NCBI GenBank assembly: GCA_004154925.1
Contig: QJNS01000118.1
Span: 66,822 to 130,821 of the forward strand
Reading direction: 5' to 3'
Source of the DNA: Monosporascus cannonballus
Lineage: Eukaryota > Ascomycota > Sordariomycetes > Xylariales
Length of the DNA stretch: 64,000 bases
Shown here: positions 24,894 to 35,340 of the stretch, piece after piece
Numbering within the stretch: the first letter of the stretch is position 1
How the letters are laid out: each line of letters opens with the position of its first letter
Made by a program: the position numbers and the translations under genes
The notes under the pieces: model-generated
Told to the model about the DNA's origin: nothing
Seen by the model: only the letters and a program-made list of their open reading frames with translations
Databases searched by the model: none

Positions 24894-25879
24894 TAATCTA
24901 GTTCTAATCTTTCCTATAAATAACTTTTAGTTCTATAGGTCCTAGTTTCGTATCGTAAAAAGTATTATTATATCGAAAAACGTTAATATTAGCCGTCTAT
25001 CGAGACTTGTAATTTTTTTCTATCAATATTTTTAATATACCAGGAGTATTATCGGTTTTTAACCTTAATTATTATCGCGATATAATTTAATAAATACTTA
25101 GGCCAATTAAATATGAAAAGACTTTTCTGTATTTTATTTAGGCCAGCGAAAAGTTTGGCCATTAATATTTTTTATTCTAAATTTAATTCAACAGCTAATT
25201 AAATTAACGTATTACCGCAATTAGATATTGATTTCTTTTGTCGTAATTACTTGATTTGCATTTCTGCTTTTATTTTTTATTAATTATTCTCAAAAGTTCT
25301 TTTAATATTTATTTGAATTATTTATAATTATTATAAATTCGTAATACTTTTAGGTTTCGATTTTTAATTAATAAAAAAACGTATTTTTTTATGAGGAGTT
25401 CGAATTAAACAACCGTATTTTCGGTAAATGGTTTAATTCCGAATTTAAGTAGTATAATAAGTATAATAAATGGAATAAGAAAATACCCACAATATATTCG
25501 ATATTACGTTAAAAATAATTATAATTTAATTAATGTTTTATTACAAATTTTTGATTTAAAAGGTTTAAAGACATTTTCTGGTTCCGTGGTGAAATTTAAT
25601 TAAATAATTTAATTTGTTCGAACAAACCTTTTAATTTTAGAAATCTTCTTTTTTTCGTTAAGGTCCTTATGGGCGGCTTAAAAGGATGTCGTAAGATTAT
25701 CATTATCTTTTTAAACTAAAGGATGTCCTTATTTATGGCATCCAAACGTCGAACAACTTTTTCGTAAAAAAAATAAAGTTTCTCCTTTTTTTGGAATTTT
25801 ATTCCAATATCCGAATAATCCAAGACCTAGTAAATGGGCAATTCGGGCTACTTGCTAGTAAATATAACGTCGGCGATAT

Positions 25880-26273
25880 TGTTCAAAGTTTGACGGTATT
25901 ATTAAATTAAAGCTTGTAACGTATAACGGTTAAGCAGTTTAATTAATTATTAAATTTTAATGGTACGGGTTTACATTAACAGGAATATCATAGGAATTTA
26001 AATAATAAATATAGTAACGTATTACGTTTCGTAATACCAAAGGTGCCTTAGATAATAATATTATATTATAAATTAAAATTATCTAAATGATGGGAATAAT
26101 AAACGTATATATCTTGATCCGGCTTACTGGCTTACCACCAGTAAGGTGGTAATCCGGCTCACTGGCTCACCATCAATGAGTTAGTGATCTATCACGTGGC
26201 CTGCCCTACCGCGCACTTGTGGTTGGGTTACGGCAGACCGTTTCTGGAGACCGTGGCCTGCTGCGTTATAACA
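25880..26273 (-). repeat. 5' LTR of element A3 (right end)
   Basis: In reverse complement it starts TGTTATAACGCAGCAGGCC and ends CAAACTTTGAACA, with intact TG and CA ends. Its first 160 bases are notably GC-rich, and the two hairpin units at 26116-26187 are almost unmutated. 394 bp. Confidence 0.87.
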
Positions 26274-29200
26274 TGAAAAACTTTTTTTACCTTAATATAA
26301 GGCCGTATTTTATTTAATTTATTTAATACAATATGTACGTATTTTATATATCTGTCTATATTGATATTAAAACCGAAAGCATGGCTAATATATACATAAA
26401 TATATCGTTTATAAACGAAAAATAATTTATTTATAAATTGTAAAAGTAGTATAAAAAGTTATAATAATTTTTTGTTAATATATTAACCTTTTAAACATTT
26501 CCGAAATTAACAATTATTATGCGATTCTAGTATTCCGTATATATAAATAACTAAATAAAAATTCAATAAACTAAACAATTTAATTATATTTTATTATTTA
26601 TATTGTCTATACTACGGTTCTAGTTAAATTAAAATAAATACTTTAGCTATTATAAATTAATTTTAATTGTGTAAGTAAATTGTTATACGGCTCTCTTTAT
26701 ATTTCCCGATTATGTATTTTTATATAACGAAAACTAAAATCGTTGTTAAAATAGATTTGTTCTAAAACAGTATTTTGAGTAAAATATATAATATATCGTA
26801 TTTTTGAGTAAAGGGATAAAAGTCTTTAACCCTTGATAAATATATTGTACTTAATTTAAATTACTTTTAGTATCTTTAAATGAAATCGATACGTATTCTA
26901 TATTTTCTAAAAATTTATATTATATTTCTATTACAGAAAGGTATATAACTATTAATTAATTAATATTTATTCACAATTTCGAAAAATGTCCTTATGAATG
27001 TACAATTATTTTTAAATTTAATTAATTAACCATTATTTAAGTTTATAATATCACATAAAAAATAAAAAGCATAAAACATAAGCGTTGGTTTATATTTTAT
27101 ATTATTTTCGGTTTTTATAATAAAAAAATAAGTTTTTTCGATTAAATTAACTTATTATTAAAGTAAATCCGGGTTCTCAAAATTAATTAACGTTATACTA
27201 ATTCATTAGTCAAATTTGTTTATCGCTAGTACAATTATATATTATATTCCTTTTTTATTTTTTTCGAATAGTAAATTATTATACCTTAAGATATAAAAAA
27301 CAACCTTTTTTAAAAAAAACCTGTAAAATATCAAATTAAATATATCCTATTAATTTGTTACTATAGATAAAAGCTAAGTTAAATAATTTTTTATATTAAT
27401 TAATTCAAGAAATTGGACTAAATCGAAGTTAATACAAACAATAATTATACCAAATATTATTATTATATAAGCTATCATAACATTTCGTTAAATCGGTTTT
27501 AAAATTACCTTTTTAAAGATTTTGTTTGGATTTCCATATTTAAAATTAACTGAAAAATATTTTTTTAAACAACATTAATTTTAACTTTATGTTAAAATAG
27601 CAACTCGATGTATAATAATATTTTAAATCTAAAGTTATTAATAACGTTAATTTTAAAACAGCATAATTAATTTTTTATATATTTTTACTTTATTCTTTAC
27701 ATAAAAGTTATACTTCATTTAAATATTAAGAAGTATTTTGCAATTAACACTTTTAATACGAATAACAGTAAATGTAAAAAATTCAAATTGTTAATTTATT
27801 TAATCTCTTATTTTTAATTAAGTAGAATTATTAAATTGCTACTATGTATATAAACGTTGATTAAACGCATATTAATATTAATATCAATATTTATTTTTAA
27901 ACGCAAAATTTATTTTAGTCATTTATTTTTATTATATAATCCGAGTTAATTTCGATGATTTATTTATTTTTAAAAATAGAATATATTGTTTTCTTAAAAT
28001 TGATTACTGTTGATACGTGTTTAAAATCTTTTATCGATTTTATTATTTTAACTATTTCCTTTTTTAATAAAAATTAGCTGTATAAATAATAAAGAAAAGA
28101 ACTATTTTAAATCATATTAACTATTATATTACTAATATACAAAGGTTGTCTTTTACTGTTTATGGATAGCATTGGCGAAATCCTTTCAGAATATATAAAG
28201 TATATATTATTTACGACGCAGAATCTTATATATATTTATTCATTCTTTTTATAATTTAGATATAATTGGATCTCCCTTCTATTACATTAAATGTAACTAT
28301 TAAATTATAAAATAACTTAAATATTATTGATATATTGTATGTATTCTGATTAGCATCTCAGTAATTAAAAACTAAAATTTGTTTTCACGTTATAATATTT
28401 AAATAAATTTATCATATTATTCGAAACGCTATTAAGCAATATTTCGATTTGATTAATTTAAAGGTTTATTACATTTGTAACGTTCCAAATAACGTAATCG
28501 TTTATGTTATTACTTTTATCGTTAATATTTTTCCGCTTACTGTTATAAATATATATTATAATAACTGAAATTTTATAGTTTTTGATTACTTTATGAATAT
28601 TCCTAACGTTAAAAATATCTTTCATTATAGTTAATGTTTCTTGAATAATTTAGAACGTTTTAAAGAATTAATTTATGGTAAAATTCGATTTATTAATTAC
28701 TATTCCATTTTCAAATATCGTTTAATTCGGTTTTCTTTATTTTTATTTTATTATTTATATTGCTTGACTATACGGTTATAAAATCCTTTATATCTGATTA
28801 AAAATAGAAAACGTAAAAGATTTTATAAGTATATTGGCATAAATATATAAATACAGAAACTTTTGTCGAATTTGTTAATAATTTCCTATATTTATATAAT
28901 CTTATGAAATAAAGTTTTATCGATTAATTTAGTTTAATATTTCCAAAAATACCAGTTCTGAATTCATTGTTTTTAAACAGTTTTTAACTTAATCTTAAAT
29001 CGTTTTAACACTATATTTAGTAACATGGTTAAACTTATGTTAATACAAAAGTCTTTTTCTAAATAAGTTTAATTTTTATTATTCTAATTTTTGATTTTAA
29101 AATAAAATTTGGGTTTCTTTAATAATAATCAATTTTGAGTTAACTCTATCATCTTATTTTTCTCTTCTTCTTACTTACAAATATATATTATAATAACATG

Positions 29201-30075
29201 TTTATTTTGAATTATAAAATATTTCGAATTCGTTAAATATAATATTGATTGTTTAGATTTTATTTAATTTCGTGCTCAATTTCGTAAAAGCTTAAAATTA
29301 AATATTAATTGTTGATACTTAATTCCTGTATAATTTATATACTGCTTTAAAATAAGTAAATGAAAAAACGTCTAATATTTTCAATTTTAGTAATCAAATT
29401 AATAAAAACGAATTTTCGTTTTAGTTTATATTTTACACCGCTTATGTTAAAGTATTTAATGAAAACCTTAATATTTTTTAATGGTTTAAATATTAACTTA
29501 ATTAAAAGTTTCTTTAAAATTATAAACATTTAAACTTTTAATCATTTTAATTCTTCAAATGTAGATATTGTTAAAGTTTCTAATTAGCATAATATTTAAA
29601 CAAAGATATACTAAATTTATTAAGATAATTTAATATTTTAATTATCAATGTCTTCTAATGTTTTGCTATTATTAAATTTTAAATCGTTAATTTTGTTGAT
29701 GATTCCTAATTATTTAATTATTCCGGCCATATATATTCTAAAAGAAAATACAAACTTGATTATTTTCATTAGAACAATTTCGTCTTTATACAAATAAATT
29801 TGAGTTAAAAATATCAAACTTTTACCTAATTTCCTTCAATATATAAAACTGTTTTTAATATAATATGAAGATATTTTTTATATCGTAGGAGTTATTAATT
29901 AAAACGTTGAAATAAATTTCCTTTCTTGAATCTTGTAGGATGTTTTCGTATTTACGGCTACCTATTAGTAAATCTGAACTTTACATAATAAAAATATATA
30001 CTTATCGTATTTTCTAAAACCTTTTTGATATAGATATTATTATAGACATTTAACGTATCAAGTATTGCTTATATT
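26274..30075 (-). other. AT-rich stretch with a possible minus-strand copia reverse transcriptase trace
   Basis: 3.8 kb without any clear gene or repeat border. At about 28140-28200 the minus strand reads TLYILKGFRQCYP followed by TVKDNL, with the spacing of the Ty1/copia block RLVAKGFRQ.YG.DY.DTF. An IKR stretch lies about 20 codons before it. This is suggestive only. The minus-strand ORF at 29347-29529 is compositional. I see nothing else here. Confidence 0.25.
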
Positions 30076-30379
30076 TGTAACTTCCTCAAGATAAGTGGAA
30101 AACGAAAGAACATGAAAAAGACTGGTTCTTAACTCGGGTAATAGGCACCACTTGTTAAGGATAAAATCTTGATGATGGCGATGTGGCATTAAGAGAGAAT
30201 ATGGAATGTCCGCGAGCTAACTAGTTATATATAGATCTGCCTTACCTCAGCTAGCTCAGGCCTCTGCTAGCTCGTTTCTATTTTTGATACACTTTTATGT
30301 ATTACGCCAAGCTGTTAAAATTGACCAATCAAATAGCGCATTTTCATAACGAGCCAGCGAGGCCTAAGTTCAAGTTATA
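30076..30379. repeat. Candidate solo LTR, 304 bp, with inverted ends
   Basis: A less mutated island. It begins TGTAACTT and ends AAGTTATA (AAGTTACA after one RIP change), so it has LTR-like inverted ends. The inside holds GCTAGCTCAGGCC and GCTAGCTCG repeats near 30245-30280 and a related GAGCCAGCGAGGCC stretch near 30353-30366. No second copy and no matching target duplication were found, so the LTR call rests on the ends and length. Confidence 0.45.
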
Positions 30380-30569
30380 GAAAAACGCTTTCATTTTATA
30401 CGTTGTTTTTTAAAAAACTAATTACTTTTTTTAAATTTTGCAACCAATTTAAATCGAATAAGATTCACAGTTTAAATATACTTTAAGTATAAATTAATAC
30501 CCATATAGAAATATTTTCAAATGTTTCTAATAAAATTTGATGATAATATAATGAAGTTGAAATTCGGTA

Positions 30570-31110
30570 AAGTTATCGACCGTAAGGTTTTCATAGTTGC
30601 GATAACACAAATACCGCGTACATTATTTTCTTATGGGCCGTTTAAGGGTAATTTAATATAAAAAAAACTTATTTAATTATATTTTTGCCCCTACGAGCTA
30701 TCGTTCCTACGTTATACTTATAAAAGTAACTAGATTCGGAATATTTTTGTAATTGTAACACAATTAAGATAAATTCGACAATTGTAATATTTAATATATC
30801 AGTTATATAAAACTTAATATATTTGTCGGAATATTTGTAATTTTTTCGGATTATAATTAAAGCTAATACGATTGAGTTTAGGTTTAGGAAATAGGCGATC
30901 GTAATATTTTTATTGTTGCGATAACAGAATTACTGGTCGCATTATCGTACGCCGAGTTCCTCTAATATATATTTAATATTGGAATAGTCCGTTTAGTAAT
31001 CATTTTGCCCGTATAAGTTATCGTTATTACGTCGCAGTTATAAAAAGGTTAAAAGTAACAAAATCCGTAATATCTTTATAGTTACAATTTCATAATTACA
31101 ATCCGTACGT
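30570..31110 (+). repeat. Tandem pair of a roughly 310-bp repeat
   Basis: Blocks in the order CGTAATRTTTTYATTGTTGCGATAACA, CGTACGCC-like, ATTTTGCCC.TA.GAGYTATCG, ACGTYR.A.TTATAAAAG occur at about 30575-30770 and again at 30895-31095. A third, single copy lies at about 42400-42560 in the same orientation. Some CpG remains. Possibly decayed LTR or satellite-like sequence flanking the family C remnants. Confidence 0.5.
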
Positions 31111-31505
31111 ATAAAAATATAATTATACGGATTTTTCTCGTATTAAGTCATTTTCAAAAGGCTTATTAAAAAATGTTATATACGGTAATTATGCTATCGT
31201 AATTATAAGAGCGTTTCAATTTAAAATTATATATAGAACGGAAATTTTAACTTACTTTTTTAATATTTTTATTAAATTAACCGGATCGAAAAATTATATT
31301 TACTGTTAAAAACCTTTTTTAAAGATATATATATTTATATTTTGTTTTATTTTAATATAAAACTTTATTATTATTATATTTGTAAATTTTTAAAGAAAGC
31401 TTTTAAAAATTTGTATAGAAACGTATAAAACGGAGGCAGAAAATCATAACATAATATTAGGCCTTATTTTGGAAGTTTTATTGTTTTTATAGGTTCTTTA
31501 CGAAT

Positions 31506-31640
31506 TAGGTTAGCGTGGTATTAAAAGTTACTTAGCCACAGTTGCGCTGCAGCCGCAGCTACAACCTCTAAAATAGAGTGTGATTTTAATGAGATAAGGC
31601 GTGCTAAGGTCACCTGATATAATGACGCATAGACCTGCTA
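31506..31640 (+). repeat. GC-rich terminal-repeat island, copy 2
   Basis: TTACTTAGCCACAGTTGCGC, then GCAGCCGCAGC and ACAACCTCTAAAATAGAG. It is the inverted partner of 42150-42240 over about 85 bases and matches 1-65. A short inverted copy of its CTCTAAAATA part lies just upstream (31462-31478), so the region may fold. It is the likely left end of the plus-strand family C element. The minus-strand ORF at 31528-31764 is a by-product. Confidence 0.6.
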
Positions 31641-33194
31641 TACTGGAACCCCTAACGTACTCGTATAATCCCTCACGCAAATAAAAATTTCCGGGACGAA
31701 AATATTTTTTTTGCAAAAAAGAAATTATATTATAATCTACTAAGCTTAACAGATCCAAAGACAATCGTGATAAAAAAAAGCCAAACTCGACGCGGGAATA
31801 AATTACGTTATAAGTTTAACCTTTTTAAAGATTTTAGTATTTTAAACCTTTTAAACGGTATAAAAAGGATTAGAATGCTTAGAATGCTTAAGAGGTTAAC
31901 CCGTTTGGACATATTAAGCCAAAAGTGAGATATATACGTTCGTGTTATAGGAACAGAGATTTCTGTTTCGAGAAGACCAACCTTTAAACAGAGTTTAGAA
32001 TATGAATAGCATATTTAATTTCCGTTATTGGCTAGTAAAGAATTAATACTTAAATTAAACGATTTACCTTTTACGCGAAAAGGCTTTAATTAATAAATAC
32101 CATAATATTGTTCATTATTTAATTCTAAGAAGGCTTATTATATTCGTAACTTTAAGAGTAATATATTCCGGCCTCCGAGGATATTATAAAGGCTCGGAGA
32201 AAGAAGTTGAAAAAAAAGTGATTAAAGAAAAAATAAAGAAAAAGTATGAAGCCGGGATTTTTTTTTTAAAAAAAAAACAGAAAAGAGGCTTATTACAAAA
32301 GGAAAATTGGACATTTTAACTCAGAAAATTCAAAGCTTAAAAATATTTGATTCGTTAAGCAAAAAAGTCCGTTTTTTACGGTTTAATTCCACCAAAAGAC
32401 GAGATTAAAGAAATAGATTTCAATTATTTTTATTTAGCCCGACTTATTATATGGAAAAATTTCGATTTTATTATAATTTGATATAAACTAATTTCGAAAA
32501 AGACTTGTTTCACCTTTTAGTTACCACGGAATACTAAATGTTAAAGGTTATAAGTTAATTTCTTTTAAGCCTTATAATGAATTTATAAACGTAAAAGACT
32601 TTTTAATTTAGACCTGTTTTCACTTTAAATGTTGTAAAAACCTTTTAAGAGAAAATTATTAAAATGAAATGGTTATTTTTTAGTTATTATAGGAAACAGT
32701 TTTAATAATTCGAACTTATTATAAAGAATAACTTGCAAAATATTCCGACAATTCTTCGAATATAATTAATTATATTTTTAATAAATACAAATTGTTTAAT
32801 AAAAAATGCAAACATTATTCCGAAATTTAAATCAAAAAATATAATTCATTAATTTTACTTTGTTATCACAGTAAGGTTTACGTTCGAATATATAATTAAA
32901 TATAACCATATAGTAATTATATTAAATTTGCTAAACCATGCGTTATTCTATTAGCATTAGGACGGTTTAAAGTTTTAAATTAAGGATAAATTATATATAG
33001 AACTTACAATAAGGTTTTTTGCAAAGTATATAAATAAGGTTATTATTGCCGATTAGCGTATTTTTAATCGAACCTAAAAGAAAAAAAATCGGTAAATAAG
33101 GTAACGATAGAGGCTTTAATAACTGAATTACAAAGGATAAGAGTAAATTTAAAAAGAAAATAAGTTTTATTTCGAAAATGTTTAAAAACGATTT

Positions 33195-33255
33195 GTTTAA
33201 AGTAAAAATTTTAATTGTGGCAAAGAGGGGTATTTTGAAAGCCAATATCGTTTCT
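33195..33255 (+). pseudogene. gag: gag CCHC-like motif (element C1)
   Basis: The frame reads KNFNCGKEGYFESQY. This fits the knuckle (C)FNCGK.GHF...C with the first Cys replaced, His to Tyr and the last Cys to Tyr. The Lys/Glu-rich stretch downstream to 33360 fits the gag-pol junction. Confidence 0.5.
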
Positions 33256-33694
33256 TAATTAAAAGAAATTCAAAGAAAAAAGAGATTTTTTAATATTAAA
33301 AAAATTAAAGCGGCTAAATAAAAAAACGGTAATAAGGTAGAAAAAGAAAAGAAAAATGTTAATTCGATTTTTTTCCAGCTAGAACATATTATTGTTATAA
33401 TTTTTTAAATTCAAAACAATATTTTAAAGTAAAAAAACTATTTAGTTCATTAGAAGTGTATAGTTAAAGCTTTTTAATACTATTTAAAATAAACAGCTTT
33501 TAAGTTAATTATAAAGTTAGAATACTTTTGTTATTTTAACGTATAAAAATAAGAGATATATAATGTAAACGGTTAGTTTCGGCTAGATATTAATAATTAC
33601 GAATAATTGTTTTCGGAGTTTTGCAAATTTCCGAAATACATTATTTACTTAAAAAAATTAACAGTAAATTTTTACGAGTTATTTGTGATGATAT

Positions 33695-33791
33695 GCACAG
33701 CAAGTCCTTATAAGGTGGATTAGGGTGTTCAAACTCCAGTTGAGATTTTGAATTGCTAATTTTAGTATTGTGGTTAGCGTCGCACCCTCAC
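33695..33791 (+). repeat. Short GC-rich non-autonomous repeat, copy 1
   Basis: Matches 50481-50580 along its whole length with few changes: GCACA.C.AGTCCTT, GGTGGATT.GGGTG, CAAACYCCA.TTG, AATTGCT, then TAGCGTCGCACCCTC. GGGTG and CACCC pair across about 65 bases, and AACTCCAGTTG is a small inverted repeat. The stretch TGGTTAGCGT resembles a tRNA D-arm/A box. It is much less mutated than its surroundings, as expected for a repeat too short for RIP. Confidence 0.7.
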
Positions 33792-35039
33792 TATCGTATA
33801 TATTATCTTTTATTATTTGCTATGTCGACGATTACCTTATTTATATTAAAGTTAAGGAGGTTAATAATTAAAAGCTCGGATAAAACGATAAAAGCTTGAT
33901 GGAGCGTGATACTAAATGCCGATATACAGAAACCTTACGATTATTAAAGTACCTTAGATCTTGTTATTTATATCCCGAGTGAAAACGGAATAAAAAGATT
34001 ATATTAAAGGGATATTTGTGTTATTCTTTAATATTTTGCGTTTAACATAAGTTTTTTAGATATAGAGATATTGTTTTAGAGATTTATTTTTTAATTTTAT
34101 AATTCGGAAGATACGAAATTAGGGGTAAGCGAGGAAGAAAATAGTTTTTCTTCTTTAAGAAAAACATTTACCTTTGGAAATTTAATGCAATTACTGTAAA
34201 GGAATATGGTTCCGATACAAAAAAGACTAGTATATTAAATATGTCTTCTGAAAAGTTCCCAAGTAAAGATATGTTTAAATAAAATATTATCAGATTTTAA
34301 ACCCTTTAAAGGCTCTTAAAGTAATAGTTAATTTAAAAGTTAATGGTAATTTTATTTTTCACCTAAGAACAGAAAAATATTAGACTGTTTAGAGATATAT
34401 ATTAAAGTTTTCTAAATTGCCAATAATAAATAGAAGTTTGTTTAAATACGCAAATAAACGAGTTCTTCGAGAAACAGAAGAATTTACCGTATCAACTTAA
34501 GGATATTAAGAACGAATTTTGTTAAACATTGCTAATATTTTTGGGTATAATATTATTTTGCGAATGCCGCAACTTAAATCCATTTATTTAGATATTAATA
34601 AAGAAATTAAATATTTTCGTAAGATAACAAGGCGGTATACCCGGAGGAAGATAACCGTAAAATTTGATTCATAATTAGAAGGTAGGGGTTTTGGATCAAA
34701 TTACGATAATACTTTTAAAATTTCGCAAATTTACTAGATTATTTAAAAATAAAGAAAATTATATATTATCGTTGTATAAGTAATGGAATTACAGCGTACT
34801 TATTAAAGAAAGATACTATTTTAAGTTTCATAAAAAAAGAATGAAACTAGGTTTAAAAAAAGAATATATTTAATTTTAATTGTTATACTGTGGCAAGGTC
34901 GATGTTCTCAAAAATTAACAAAAACAATTCGTAAAAAGATTCGAGAAATACCTATTTCTCGAATTTTAAGAAATTTTTAAAACTATTAAACGATTACGAA
35001 AAAATGGAACTTTTCGAAATAATAACACATATATAAAGA

Positions 35040-35340
35040 TCTTATACAAATTGTTATATTTATAATAATCTAAAAACGGTACGGTATAAACACTATAAAT
35101 TACTAAAACCTATTGATATTTTTAACGAAGCGGAAGAGGTCGAAACAAAAAATTTAATTATTAATTTAGCTTTATTTCTATATCTACTTGCTAAAATGAA
35201 ATATAACAAAATATAGGTGCTTTTTTGTTTTTAAAGAAGTATAACGGCAAACGAAGCAATTTATATTTTGATCAAAGTTTATGGCGATAAATATAAAATA
35301 TCTTAAAAGTTATATCTAACAAATATGTGTTTTTTAATTT
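35040..35340 (+). pseudogene. pol: Integrase zinc-finger and core start (element C1)
   Basis: The frame from about 35057 reads YIYNNLKTVRYKHYKLLKPI followed by DIFNEAEEVETKNLIINLA. This matches the gypsy integrase pattern CD.CQR.K..RHKPYGLL.PL.IP..PWE..S.DFI..LP with both Cys turned to Tyr. ITANEAIYILIKVYGDKY at about 35235-35290 matches the core helix (TA.EAA.LFI..V...HG.P). About 20 residues around the first catalytic Asp are missing. Clear family match, dead copy. Confidence 0.8.

Larger units (their letters stand above)
19543..26273 (-). mobile_element. Element A3: complete family A chromovirus, minus strand
   Basis: An LTR retrotransposon of about 6.7 kb read right to left. LTRs lie at about 19543-19915 and 25880-26273. 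From right to left the minus strand shows CCHC knuckle (24855-24893), reverse transcriptase with an intact YLDD (about 22750), thumb, and chromodomain (20585-20690). It carries the same antisense charged frame as elements A1 and A4. Boundaries at the PPT side are sharp because both ends read GTTATAAYA; the left outer edge is uncertain by about 15 bases. Confidence 0.88.

Noticed and set aside
26116..26187. CRISPR-like repeat array
   Set aside because: Only two adjacent units without spacers, inside an LTR, in a eukaryotic-type sequence.
31528..31764. 78-codon minus-strand ORF with a Cys/Gly-rich end
   Set aside because: The Cys/Gly part is the complement of the GC-rich terminal palindrome. 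The rest has no family resemblance.
33195..33255. A LINE ORF1 or cellular CCHC protein
   Set aside because: The motif alone would allow it, but a gypsy integrase remnant follows on the same strand at 35.05 kb and gypsy polymerase lies in the partner element.
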